NCBI GenBank assembly: GCA_030248295.1 | Contig: JASANH010000855.1 | Location: 62,001 to 126,000 of the forward strand | Origin: Mesodorylaimus sp. YZB2_4 | Lineage: Eukaryota > Nematoda > Enoplea > Dorylaimida > Dorylaimidae | Length of the DNA stretch: 64,000 nucleotides | Direction: 5' to 3' | Shown: piece by piece, positions 37,596 to 50,170 of the stretch | How the letters are laid out: each line of letters begins with the position of its first letter | Numbering within the stretch: the stretch's first letter is position 1 | Position numbers and translations under genes: made by a program | The notes under the pieces: generated by a model | The model's database searches: none | Seen by the model: the letters and a program-made list of their open reading frames with translations, nothing else | What the model was told of the DNA's origin: nothing

Positions 37596-40500
37596 TTACG
37601 AAACGTAAAACATTGATTTTTGACTAGAATCAATTTGCAATTGCGCTTTTTGCACTTGCTCTGCCGTCAATTTAGTTTTTGGCGCTCGATAACTTGCTCG
37701 ATTTCTTCTCATTTCCTCTTCATTATTCGTAGCTTCAGTCATTTTTCTTCGTCCATATTCTTCGTCTTCCATTTTCTCACCTCGACGACTCGGCACCGAA
37801 CCCGATCGTCGATTTAATTCTTTCTTTTTTTCACTATTTTTCAATCCGATAGGTCGTGGAGGAACGATTGGTCGCGATGGGACCACAATCGATTCTAATC
37901 GATTTTTCGTCATCGATATCGATTTTTTCTCATAAAAAACACCATCCACTTTTGGCACATGCACATTTCGTAATTTCTCCAAAGCTAATTGACACGATCG
38001 ATATGATTTTTGTAATCGATTTCTTTCTTCGACACGATCGATATTTTCTTCCAATAATTCTTCCACATTTTGTAATCGAGAAATATCGGCTACAAATTTT
38101 TTCTCCAAATATTCGATAGTATCTTTAATTAATAATCGTACAATAACTTTAGGAATCATATCTTCCAATGTACGACATACAATTCGCATATACGATGCGA
38201 TTAGGACCCAAATTATTTCAATTTGCCTTTCTAAATGTGGATCATTCGTGTCCATAATTTGTGCCGATATTGGTTTTTTAATAATCGATGTCATCGATGA
38301 TTTATTCGAACAAAATACACCAACTCGCATAAATCCATTTCTCCAATCATCGAATTGTTCGAATGATGGCGCCATAAAATCTAATCGATTACAATCTTTG
38401 TAAATATTTTGTTTTTCCGATTCACCAATCAATGAAAATTCATTATTTTTTTCATGATCAACAAATTTTAAACGTCCATCAATTAATGGTATTCGATATT
38501 TACATTCTTGCAAAGCCGGATCGACAAACCAAGAAAAATTATCTGGTGTTAAAACGAACCAATATTTATGATTTCTTGATATTATCGACGATGGTGTTGA
38601 AATTGTTAACCAACCACTTTTTAATACTTGCATTCCTGGATTTTTTCTTTCGCATACAATTTTATCGGCCGTACTTTCGGCTGATCGAAATCCAATAAAA
38701 TCTTCGTGTTTAGCATTTATATACGCGTATTCGTAATCCAATAATTCATTGGCTCCGATTCGAGTTCGATCCATTCGATTTAGGATATAATTCGATACTA
38801 ACGATTCGATATGCCTCGCCAAGGCAGGATATTGTTTCATACTCTACAAAAAAATTTATTCATCACAAAACTTATATCCTTGAACTTTATGACTTCATTA
38901 TGTTTGGTAAGTGGGTGGTATATATCTACTTATCTACTGTATAATTATATATATGAAACTACAAGCGAGCCTGTTTTCAAACAGCCAGGTATATGCAATG
39001 TTGTCCACTCCATTATAATCACGAATAATTTTCATATATACTATATTTATCTAAATATGTCATTCAACATATAGAAATAACAAGTATCATTATTTTTAAG
39101 TTAGATATTTGGGTATGCCATGTATATAAATATATACAGATTTATATAACACGAGATGATACAATATTAGGCTTAGGTATTATCAAACATATCTGACCTG
39201 AATTTATACACCAGTGATATATGTTTGATACAAATACAGCAAAATCCTTTGCTACATATTTTGTTATTCTTTGCTGAATAGAAAATATACTGTATACATA
39301 CAGCAAATATAATGAATACATCTTTATATATGTATATTTTTTTAAACGGTTCACGTAAAAACGGATTATATAAATCACAAAATTTTTTTCTGCAATAGTC
39401 AACTATACGCGGCTTACTGAATTCATTGTATAACAAACATTCCCAAATCTAAATTCTCTCTATCCAAATTTTTGCTTTCATGGTGAGGGTTGCGATTAGT
39501 GATTTTGCGAATTCAAAAACCAAATTTATGATTTTTGCTCAACGCAATTTCGAAAAAGTAACAAAGGATTTTTTCTGAAAGTTTTTTGAATACACACAGC
39601 ACATATTAGTTACATAAATCTATTACAAAAAAAATTTGATTTGAAATCGTTTACAAGAAATATTTATTTCAGGAGTACAATTTTAGGATTATTATTATGT
39701 GAATGTAAACATGTTGCACTCTTAGAGTACCATTCTGTATATTATAAATATGTGTTTATATAAGGACACATAATATATGTATAAATATTTAAATATAATT
39801 ATACATATTTGTGTGGATATAAAAGCAAGAAGAAATAAATTTATAAAAGTAGATATCTTTTATATATATATATTATATTTCGTATACATATATTGTATGT
39901 CTGGTATATGTACCTTATATATCTTAGACATAAGTTAAAACTTATATAAACTTATTAGGAATTTATATATTTCATATATCTTATATATTTTATAAACATT
40001 TTATTATTGTATATACAACTTATATGTAATGGCATTAAAACTTAAAAAATTTTTTATATAACTTTTACATCATACATATTTTATACATAACTATAATATC
40101 TTAAATATATTTACTTTTTATCATATATAATATATATCTCATATATAATATATATCTCATATATAATATATATCTCATATATAATATATATCTCATATAT
40201 AATATATATCTCATATACAATATATCTCATATATAATATATATCTCATATATATTATATATCTCATATATTATATATATCTCATATATATCTTAAAATTT
40301 TTTTATATATTTTTCATATTTTATGCGTCCTATATATATCTTATATATTTAAAAAAATTTTCTCGAAATATATATCTACTGCATATTATAAAGTTCTTTA
40401 CTTTATCAAAAACTTTTTCACACATCTTATCCGAAACTTGTCAAGTCAAGTTTTTCACAGTTTCTCCTAAAGCGAAAGGCACCCGCGCAAGTATATTTTT

Positions 40501-43500
40501 TCCCGTCATTTTAAAATTTTAAAATTTTAAGCTAAATCTCCCCTTTTTTTCACCACGCTCACACTTACATCCAAAGCAGTATCGATAGATTTCATCAATT
40601 CCGATGATACCATTTCGATTAATCGCATTGTTGGTTCGCGTAATTTCCCGATTTGTTTTCGTATAATTTGATCGAATGCTTTATCCGGTGTAAATAACGA
40701 CGTTCTTACACCGATTATATTTTGAATAGCGAAACCGATTTCTCGTTTCATTTGAATTTCTTTGGCGAATTCTACATCGGCCAATAATGATGGATATTCG
40801 AAATGAAATAATTTATGAATTTTCGCACCGCACGATAATTTATTATATTTTAAAAAACTATTTTCATTCGTATTTCCCAATAAATCGATCCGACATTCTT
40901 GCGAAAATCGAATAACTGACATTACGAGAATTTTTGCTTTCCAAAACGGATCGTCATAATCCAACAAATTTTCACCAAATCCATCGCCGCCACCAAATTT
41001 TAATGAGTTTAATCGTTTTTCTAAATTCAAACACTGCGAATCGACTTTTGCTCGCAATTCGGGCAAAGTTTCAACGATATGACGAGTTAAATGAAAATGT
41101 AAGGCTTTTCGCAAATATTTCGTGCCCATTCGATCAGAAATTGGCGAATAGGATGGATGGGAAACGAAAAATTCTTCTTCCGATACTAATGCTTTATCAA
41201 TTTCTTTTTGCCCATCGATATCTTTTTGACTACGATTTACAACGCCGATAAAACCGTATCGTAAAGGAAACACCTGAGAAAAAAGTTTTTTTAACACACC
41301 AATGTAATATCCTCAAAAAAAATCTATTAGCTCTTGATTTTTTTACACACAACTCTCTAAGCCTCGATTTTATTATATGCAAAACTAAAATGTGAGTGAA
41401 GTTTTCCAAAAATTTTTGGCTTTGCTAAGATTTGAACCCTGTCTTAATCTTTTGACAACAAATTGAAGCTTATTTTTTCAAACCAGTCTGCACTCTACGC
41501 TACGCGGGCACTGCGAATTTTAAAAATCACGACAATAAAATAATTTCTCCAGCTAATGAGGTGTGAAATATAGTCTCAGCAAACATGTGTAAAATATAGT
41601 TTCAGTAATGATGTGTAGAACATAGTTTCAGTATAGATTTGTAAAACATAGTTTCAGTAATGACGTGTTGAGCATAGTTTTAGTAATGATGTGTAAAAAA
41701 TAGTTTCAGTATAGATGTGTAAAACATAGTTTCAGTAATGACGTGTTGAGCATAGTTTCGGTAATGATGTGTAAAAAATAGTTTCAGTTTAGATGTGTAA
41801 AACATAGTTTCAGTAATGATGTGTAAAACAAAGTTTCAGTAATGATGTGTAAAACAGTTTCAGTAATGATGTGTAAAATATAGTTTCAGTAATGATGTGT
41901 AAAACAAAGTTTCAGTAATGATGTGTAAAAAAAAGTTTCAGTAAAGATGTGTAAAACATAGTTTCAGTAATGACGTGTTGAGCATAGTTTCAGTAATGAT
42001 GAGTAAAAAATAGTTTCAGTTTAGATGTGTAAAACATAGTTTCAGTAATGATGTGTAAAACAGTTTCTGTAATGATGTGTAAAACAAAGTCTCAGTAATG
42101 ATGTGTAAAACATAGTTTCAGTGATGATGTGTAAAATATAGTTTCAGTAATGATGTGTAAAACAGTTTCTGTAATGATGTGTAAAACAAAGTCTCAGTAA
42201 TGATGTGTAAAACATAGTTTCAGTAATGATGTGTAAAATATAGTTTCAGTAATGATGTGTAAAACAAAGTTTCAGTAATGATGTGTAAAACATAGTTTCA
42301 GTAATGATGTGTAAAACAAAGTTTCAGTAATGATGTGTAAAACATAGTTTTGAATTTTAAATTTTCGCAAAAATGTCATTTTAAAAAGCAATTGCAAAAC
42401 TTCAGAAACTTTTTCCTCTATTTTTAGTACCAAACGCAAAATTAGCTGCTAATTTTTTCGCAAAATGCACATTATTATGGCATGTCCCAAAGTTCAAAAA
42501 ATCTCCCACGAATGCAATTTCATCTACTGCAATTCGTGCGAATATTGCAGTATTTCCCAATTTTTTGAAGATAGTAATTTTCCCATAATTTTTTCATGAA
42601 TTCACTATTTCAAAAAACCTTAAATCTTAATAAGAATCAAAATCTTTTTATCAAAAGTACAAAAGCTTTTGCAGAAAAAAGCAATTTTCGCAGCTTTAGT
42701 AGAAAATTTGCAAATTTTATCGATTAATTCAGTGAAAAATGCAAATTTTTACATTTCTTCTCACAGAAATACAATTTTTGCACAATGCAAGATTTTCTCA
42801 TCATTTCTCCAAAAAATGTGAGAGATATCAAAACTTTGCTATCATTTTTGCAAAAAAAAGCGCATTTCTCGTCGCTTTTGGCAAAAGGCTTGATGTTTTA
42901 TAGCCATTTCTGCAAAATTGCTAATTTTTGCAGCATTTAATTAAAAAACACGGCATCCCTTTTCTTTGGAAGACCAATGCAAATTCTTTCACAGTTTTTG
43001 CAAAAGTTGCATTTATCCACCCATTTTCTGCATAATGCACGGATTTCACGATATTTCCACAAAATTGCTACTTTCTTGCTAAAATTGTTCTTTTTGCAGA
43101 AATGCAAAGTTTTAAATTTCACGCCTTGTTTAAAAATGAACCATAAATTTCCCCGTGGTTTGTGGAAGAGACGCAATTTTCCTACAATCTTTAAAAAAGA
43201 TCACGAATTTTCCTTTTTTTTAAATTGCATATTCTATGAAAATTTCGAACCAACATCCAGAAATTGAAAATAGACCTTGTCGAGTGCGGAAAAAATATTT
43301 TCTGCAAGCTCTGCTAAACACAAATGCAAAATTCGCTGTTTGTGCGAGAAACACAAGTTTCTTCCACAAAACTTTGCAAATTATTAGCAAAATTGAAAGG
43401 TTTTTTTTTTATTCCGCTAAAATGCAAAGCTTCCCGCAAGTTTTGCAAAATCGACGCACGGTTTTCAACAAAAAAATTGTGTAAGAGAGATTTAATTTTT

Positions 43501-44763
43501 CTGCAGTTTTTGATGAGCACGAAGTTTTCAGCCGTTTTTTTTCGAAAAACGCAATATGTCCCATATTTCCTGCAAAACCTTTGATTTTACGAAATTTTAA
43601 TGAATTTGCAAACGTAAAATATGGAATTTTTTTATTATCCACGAAAAATGCTTGCTTCCCGCCATTTCTGCAAAATTAAACGTTTCTTTTCCTTATTGAA
43701 AAAATTCAAAGTTCTGAATCAATTTTTCGTGAAAAACGCAATTGCTTTCATTATTTTTCAGCGTTTCTAATGTTTTATCAGATTTTGCGAATGATTACAT
43801 TTTTTATCACAACAAGGAATTTATGCACATTCGCTAAATTTTTCGATTTCCCGCCATTTTCCTTCTTTCAAAATTTTCGTTAAAAAACCATATAATACTG
43901 ATTATTCCAAGAAAAAAAGCTTATTTATGTCGTTTTAGTCAAAGCAATTTGATTCAGCCACATTTGCTGAATTTTTCGATTTCCCGCCATTTTCCTTTTT
44001 TCAAAATTAAAAAAATCTACACACTAAAAAAGGAAAAACGAGGAAAAATTTCTTTCTTTTCTAAACTAACATCTAATCGTAGGCTCCGAGTCAAAGTTAC
44101 CTCATTTTTCAAAATGGCACTAGCATCAGTTCCGGCATCCATTAAATCCAATTTCGTCAATACTCCGATTGTTCTCAGTCCATCGGGATCGACAATTTGT
44201 GCCAATTGCAAGGCGTCGCTGTTGGCCAAATCGGCATTGGCCGGAGAAACGGCCAAAATTAAACAATTGGCGGGTTCGATAAATTGTAAAATCAATTGTC
44301 GAATTTGTACTTCGATATCGGGCGGCTGATCACCGATCGGCACTTTAGTCATGCCGGGTAAATCGATCAGGGTCAAATCGAGGACTCGATTGCTATAAAT
44401 TCTCAAATGAATCGGCGACGACGACAAGCCTTTATTATCGCCGCAAACACGAGCAGTTTCCGATTCGATTTCGCGTCGAATTTCATGAAAATCATAAAAT
44501 TGATGATTTCTTTTATGAAGAAATTCGCCGTATTCACCATCGATTTCATGACGAATTAATTGTAAAATCAATGGTCGACGTGTAACAATTCCTGAACCGC
44601 GAGGTAAAAAATCTTTCCCGACGATATTTTCTAAAACTGAACTTTTTCCAGCGCTTTGACAACCGACGACGGCGATTTGAGGTAATTCGAGTGCGAAACG
44701 TTCGTCAACACCGGCGAATGCGTCTTGTAAATCGTTAACTAATCCGATAAGATCTTCTTCCAT
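37596..44763 (-). CDS. DNM: dynamin (GTPase, stalk, PH, GED, short proline-rich tail)
   Basis: Membrane-scission GTPase of clathrin-mediated endocytosis and synaptic vesicle recycling. Minus-strand exons 44763-44101, 41273-40569 and 38843-37596, all phase 0; 871 residues, close to the usual 830-870. The ATG at 44763 follows a splice-acceptor-like TCCTGCAG, suggesting a spliced 5' UTR. GTPase: P-loop GCQSAGKSS, switch [38 protein letters not shown]. Exon 2 resumes with [12 protein letters not shown] and covers the stalk. In exon 3 a PH domain starts at LKSGWLTIS, the GED has [15 protein letters not shown] and the tail is basic with only PPRP-type sites (VPPRPIG), so the proline-rich region is short. 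The second residue of the P-loop is Cys where most dynamins have Gly. Introns are large (2.8 and 1.7 kb) and repeat-filled; the gene is AT-rich like its surroundings. Confidence 0.97.
38880..40500. repeat. AT-rich dynamin intron with 18-bp TATATCTCATATATAATA array
   Basis: Most of the intron 38844-40568 is A and T. Between about 40119 and 40290 an 18-bp unit (TATATCTCATATATAATA) is repeated about nine times with slight slippage. No coding or RNA signal is present. Confidence 0.85.
41554..42350. repeat. 26-bp minisatellite derived from the MITE end
   Basis: About 30 units of TAATGATGTGTAAAACATAG followed by TTTCAG. Variants differ mostly at AAAACA(T/A)AG, and some lack three bases. The core GTGTAAAATATAGTTTCAG, still intact at 41586-41604, 41871-41889 and 42128-42146, is the right end of the MITE family at 10034, 30811, 31320 and 31615. 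It fills 0.8 kb of dynamin intron 1, about 280 bases upstream of exon 2 in the direction of transcription. Confidence 0.92.
42350..44100. other. remaining dynamin intron 1, AT-rich
   Basis: Long A/T-rich stretch with recurring GCAAAATTG, TTTTTGCA and AATTTTGCAGAAA-like words in loose order, suggesting an old degenerate repeat. GATTTCCCGCCATTTTCCTT occurs twice (43846-43865 and 43979-43998). No exon was found; exons on both sides join in phase. Confidence 0.5.
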
Positions 44764-44799
44764 TGTCAACTGCAGGAAAAAAGTTTAGAAATCTTCAAC

Positions 44800-46535
44800 T
44801 CAATTTTTATGGGATCATCGAAAAAAACGTTTTTTCATAAGTTCTTGGGCGATATCGGCCATAACTCACTGATTTTTCGGTCTAGCTCGATCAACGACAT
44901 ATCAGCGTGTTCGCAAATTAATGACGAATCGAATGCTTCTTGCGAAAATATTCTATCTTTCACCTATCTCGAGATATTAGGTGCCAAAGTTGTAGGAACC
45001 CTCCTATTTCTTTAAGCTAACTGGGAGACAGGGTTTGACCAGCTTGAAATATGTCCGATTCATCTTGCTTCCAACGTGCCCCCCATCGTCTACCTTAGAT
45101 TTACATTTGATATCCAAATATGCAAGAAACTGCAGCCAACTATGGGGAATTTTCAGAAAAATCCATTTTTTATAATCTTGCGAAACAGATCAAGAAACCG
45201 GACATTTTTTTTCGGAAAGAGCTTAAAAAATGGCGTTGATTGGTTTTTTTAAATTGGAATTCGGCCTCCAATTGTGGAAACAAAGGAGAATAAAGTAGCA
45301 GTAAGGCAGCGCCGGGAGTGCGCAATTTTTGAATTTCCCGCCAGCGCGCGGCTTATGACAAAAAAGCGGTTCCGGCTGCTTACTCTGGAAGATACATAAC
45401 TTTTCCACTTTTTCACTACAAGTCTATCTAAGTTTGTACTGAAGTATTCGACTTTCGTGAAAAAGTGAAAAGCCATAAATTTACCAGCGTTTTCCAGAAT
45501 GAGCAGCCGAAAACCGCTCTAATGTCATCGGCGGCACGCTGGCGGGAAATTCAAAAGGTGCAAACTTCAGGCGTTTGGTGAGCGCTTCTTTCTTTCTTTT
45601 TTTTAAATCAGCTTCGCAAAAAATGTGGCCAACTGAGGAGAATCCATTTTTTAAAGCTTGCGCAAAAAAACCCATGTATTTTTGAATAGAGCATAAAAAT
45701 TGTGTCGATTAGGTTTTTTCCAGTTTCGACTTCTAATTAAGGCAATAGAGGGGATGAAGGTGGGGCCGAGAAGCGCGCGCAATAAGCGCCTTTTGAATTT
45801 CCCGCCCGCGCGCTGCTTATGACATTTAAGTGGTTTGGCTGCTAACTTTGAAAAACAGAGGTAATTTTCTGACTTTTTTTGCATTTTTCACTTCGTATTA
45901 GTCTAATTTTAACGAAGATTATCTGTCTTTCGCGCAAAAAGTTATAAATTTTTCCAGCGATTTCCCAAGTTAGCAGCCAAACCACTCAAATGTCGCAAAC
46001 AGCGCGCGGGCGGGAAATTCAAAAGTTGCGTACTTCTGGCACTTGGTGACCCTAAAATTTAAAAGTCGAATTTGCAGCGCGAAAAAACCAATGGATGCTA
46101 TTTTTATGCCTTATTCGAAAATATATGTCTGGCTTCGTGATCTGCTTTGCAAGAGTTTCAAAAATTGATTTTTCTATAAACTCCTTATAGTTGGCTGCAG
46201 TTTTTGCATATTTGGATATTAAACGATGGGATTCACGTTGAAAGCCAGATGGATTGGCATATTTTAGGCTGGTCGAACCCCGTCTCCCAGATGGCATAAA
46301 CGAACTGGTCCGAAAATCGTCAACTAGAAGGGCACCTCCAGCTTTGGCGCCTATTAACTCGAGGTAGGTGAAACGTAGAAACTTTTCGCGACAAGCGTTC
46401 GATTCCTCATTCATTTTCGAACACGCTGATGTGTCGTTGATCGAGAAAGACCGAAAGATCAGTGAGTTATGGCCGATATCGCCCAAGCACTTTCGAAAAA
46501 ACGTTTTTTTTGGGTAATCCAATAAAAATCGGGTT
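44800..46535. mobile_element. 1.7-kb foldback element with about 450-bp inverted arms
   Basis: Left arm about 44800-45260 and right arm about 46070-46535 are reverse complements with moderate divergence: TTGGGCGATATCGGCCATAA at left faces TTATGGCCGATATCGCCCAA at right. Between the arms are two smaller hairpins, about 45325-45560 (TTTCCCGCCAGCGCG / ACGCTGGCGGGAAATTC) and 45785-46030 (GTGGTTTGGCTGCTAAC / GTTAGCAGCCAAACCAC). The element lies just 5' of the dynamin coding start. No transposase motif was found. Type: foldback-like or large MITE. Confidence 0.8.
46052..46522 (-). pseudogene. 156-codon open frame in the right foldback arm
   Basis: Open frame starting MDYPKKTFFRKCLGDIGHN. The left arm carries a related but shortened frame at 44809-45015 (+) starting MGSSKKTFFHKFLGDIGHN. 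Similar peptides on both arms follow simply from the inverted repeat, so this is weak evidence of a gene. I recognise no family. It could be a remnant of an element-encoded protein or chance. Confidence 0.2.
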
Positions 46536-49500
46536 TAAATAAAAAAGCACTATTGCATTTATCACAACGAATGGGTGCATCGAATTCACGCATAAAAAAG
46601 GGGGTTAACATTAAAGGGTGACCATTTTCGTTTCCCAAGTCAAAACTTTCAGAAAGCCTGATTGAAAATGGAAACAGAAAAGTTGGCCTACAAAAATGTT
46701 GTGCGGGAAATTCTGTGTAAGCTGAAAAAGGAAAGCAAAAACGTTTTGCTGCGTGCATGTTTGGTTGAGTGATGAATCAGACGATAGAATGGGGTAAAAA
46801 ATTGGAGAAAAGGTGACTTTACTTTAAAAGAAGAATACGAACAGAAATACAAAAATGGAAAAAGGAAAAGGAAACAGAAAAATTTCAAATCTTCGCGCTC
46901 ACCTTTTTTTTCAAGAATTATACACCAATTTCGCAAATTCTAAAAATCAATTTTTCCGATAAAGAATTTTGATCGATAGAATGAAATTGAAATTTTTCAA
47001 AGATCGTCTGCCAAAAATGAAATTTAAATTTTTTAAGGACTACCCGCCAAAAGTAATCTGTAATTTCAAAAATTTGAATTCGAACGAGATAGGAGCGAAA
47101 TTTGTGGAATGTGGATAGGACTAATGGGATAAGGACGAAAAAGTGAGATTAGGCAACGCAAATAATTGTGATTCAAAGCACATCCTCCCCGAATCGCCAT
47201 GAAACTAGAACTGAAACTTTATTTTACCGTTGTTCTAGGGAGGTTGTTGCACAGCGCGAAACAATATACGGAAAATTGCCCCCGCAACACTGGCCGCAGG
47301 TACGTGGCTGCGGCAGGCCAAGGCCAGATCTTTGACATGCGCAAATATCATCAGTGCCTCTACGTCGAAAGGTGCGGGTGCCTGGTGTAGGTCGTTGTGG
47401 TGCAGATTCCGTCAATAAAGGTTGGACGTGAGTCGGAAGCGAATTCGGTCCTGATCATTGGTTCCTGATTCCATCAACCACAACACCCGCTGTCTAGGCT
47501 TGCAAGGAATTCTATCGGATTGTCAAGTTTTTTCCAGTGTTAAGACGTGTCAAAATGAAGGTTGTGATTGGGGGAAACGATGCAAAAATTTTGACGATCG
47601 GACGAGTTGCTGATCAAGAGTGGCAGATAGTCAAAATGATTGGTCAATTTTGAATGTGTTTGATCATTTCAAGATATCTTCACGCAGGCTGCATGTTTCG
47701 GCCAGACAGACAAGTTTTTGCACCCAATTTAGACAGCCTGCTTGAAAATGTCCTGTCGCTTTGACCACCTGCCACTCTTGACCAGAACCTCGTCTGGCCA
47801 TTAAGATTTTTGCATCGTTTTCCCTAATCGCAACCTTCATTTTAACACGTCTTAACACTGGAAAAACCTCAACAGTCCAGTAGCACTTCTTGTTGCACAT
47901 AAAGTTGGGCTTAGTCCATGTTGGCCAATGCACATATAAGCTTCGAGCTGAACTTATTGGAAAGTGTGTAATTTTGTCAAACAAATTAAACTAATGCCGA
48001 AATTATGTCGATAACTTTTAGCGATCACGTTAAAAAAATAGGGTTTAAGTAAAGAAAACAGATGCAAAAAAGAAGCAACCCTAGCTTCGACAGAACCACT
48101 GAACCAGCCAAACTAAAGCAGGACCAGCGTTTTGGAGCCAAGCCAAGGCCAACCCGCCTGCCTTGCATCATTTCACACTGACTAACAGCGCAAAAATGGA
48201 AAACTTTTGAGTTCAAATAGCTTCTGGTGAAGGGGCATTCATAAACTAGGAATTATCCTGGTCGTCTCTTCATCTTCATTGCCATCGAACAAGCTGCTGA
48301 GCTTTGCCACAACTTGTCTGGTCTAACCTGACTAGCCGCAAGAAACTGCGGTTTATTTCGAACCTGATTCAGTCCTGGTTTGGTAAAAATAGTCACCCGC
48401 CGGTTGGAGGGGGGTGGCTCGGCTGCAAAGGCCGGCTCAGTCGAATCTGACCTCCCAACGGTGGTAAATCCATTCACCTCAGAGGGCAGAGCACACCAGG
48501 ACGAAAATGCGGCAGACGAGGGTCGTAACAAGTTGCAAGAATCAGTTTCTCTCTCCATGGCCAGGTGCATGACCGCGAAATTTGAATTTCCCGCGTGTAG
48601 CAATTTTAACCCCCGGATAATTGCCCCAGGATAACTGAGCCGCGCTGCGACACGAACGCCCTCTAGCGGCATACATATTTGGCATAAAATTCAGACCGGA
48701 CAACGAATATCAGGGCATAATCAATGGTAAGTTGTGAGTTTTCTTGGGTTTTTAGCATAATTGTAGTAAAATAGAAAGGAAACTGTTGTGAGCCCAAGTT
48801 TTTTTCAGCTAAACATAAGACGCAATGATTTGAGGGTTTTGCATAATTACTGATTCTTGGTTTTTCGAGGATTTCTAAACCAAAAAATCGTGTTTTAATA
48901 TTTGATACGTATATAATTTTGAAAATATTGGACTCGTTTTTGCGCTGTTTTGGAAAAATTGAGATCAAACTGATTGTGAGATGCGAAAAAGAATGCTGTT
49001 TCTCTTTTTCGCCTCAAAATGGGGCGCAGTAATGCGTACTTTAAAAATCGCGGAATTTGGTTGATTGAAAGCGCGGGAAATTCAAAATTGTTTGTGTGCA
49101 CTTGAACAAACGCGCTTTTTGACTGGGTCAAAAGTGCGGGAAATTCAAATCTGGTTTATTATGCAGTTTCAAATGTAATATTTGAATCATAGACTTGGGT
49201 GTCCTGTTTTTAGTGATACGAATTTTTTAATTCGTGCTCTTTTAACTGGCTTAAAAGACGCGGGAAATTCAAAATTTGTTTATCGTGCAGTTTTAAATGT
49301 AATTTTCGAATTATGGAATTCCTTTCAGAGAGGAAATGTAAATTGTGTATTGGCCAGGCATAGTTTATGAGTGTGGGAACGTGTTGGTTGGGAAGTTCTC
49401 CTTTTATGGCCTGCCAACAATGGATGTGGTCTATTATGGTCGAATATGAAATTTGTCTTGTCCTTCGCAAAAGGTCGTTAATGAAGCGGTCATAATAATG

Positions 49501-49640
49501 GCGGTATTTGATTGAGCGAGGTCAGCGTCGAGCGTGTTCTCCATTTCGAGTAACGCGATCAAGGTCGAGCACAGGGCACTGACCCCTTGGTGGAGAAAAT
49601 TTTTGAAAATTTTTCAATTCAACAAAGCTAATGGGGATGA
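46536..49640. other. intergenic, repeats with GCGGGAAATTCAAA motifs
   Basis: No gene recognised. Contains a hairpin element at 47529-47871 and several GCGGGAAATTCAAA motifs (about 49070, 49133 and 49256; inverted at 48580), with a diverged duplication around 49060-49330. A reading frame at 48253-48672 (-) includes one such motif and looks non-coding. Confidence 0.55.
47529..47871. mobile_element. hairpin element with about 110-bp inverted arms
   Basis: Left arm starts TTTTTCCAGTGTTAAGACGT and right arm ends ACGTCTTAACACTGGAAAAA. The arms stay complementary through AAGGTTG.GATT, GATGCAAAAAT and AAGAGTGGCAG. The central 110 bases are unique. Boundaries are clear; a target duplication was not evident. 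Confidence 0.8.
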
Positions 49641-49669
49641 AATTGGAGATTAGTGACCAGGGTGTGCGC

Positions 49670-50170
49670 CGCACTCTGCTGTGCTGTGCCCAGCTTGCAG
49701 TCGCAGGGCCCACAGGCGCCTTGTGACTGCAAGCTGCGCACAGGGCAATGGCCGCAGGAAAATTGCCACAGGGCAGTTGTCCTGCATTCAGTCGCGGGGC
49801 AATCAGTTGCTGCTGTGCTGTGCCCTGTGGCAGTTGTTCTATGGTGATTGCCACAAGACCATGCGCCCTGTGACAGGGTACAGGGCGCCCTGTGAAAGCA
49901 CAGCACAGGGCAATTGCCACAGGGCAGTTGTCCTGCATTCAGTGACGGGGCAATCAGTTGCTGCTGTGCTGTGCCCTGCTGCAGTTGCTCTATGGTGATT
50001 GCCACAAGACCCTTGCGCCCTGTGACAGGCCGATTGCCATAGGAAAATTGCCACAGGCCAAGTAGTCACATGGCAATGCGCGCCCCGCTTGCAAATATCC
50101 GGGCAATCAGCTGCTGCTGTGCTGCGCCCTGCGACTGCTTGCCCTGTGTTGGCTGTGACTGCAAGCACAG
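49670..50170. repeat. tandem repeat of about 152 bp built from GGGCAATTGCCACAGGGCA-like words
   Basis: GACGGGGCAATCAGTTGCTG and GCCACAGGGCAGTTGTCCTG occur twice about 150 bases apart (49764 and 49916), with a partial third unit from 50030 (GGCAATCAGCTGCTGCTG). The unit itself has small palindromes such as CAGGGCAATTGCC. GC-rich island within AT-rich DNA. Confidence 0.8.

Noticed and set aside
39142-39436. Minus-strand frames in the dynamin intron
   Set aside because: Low-complexity AT-rich sequence; exons on both sides already join in phase.
41554-42350. CRISPR-like array of short regular repeats
   Set aside because: Units are directly adjacent without spacers, in a eukaryotic intron; it is a minisatellite.
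48253-48672. 139-codon minus-strand frame as a gene
   Set aside because: No start context or splice evidence, no family features, and it includes a dispersed GAATTTCCCGCG repeat word.
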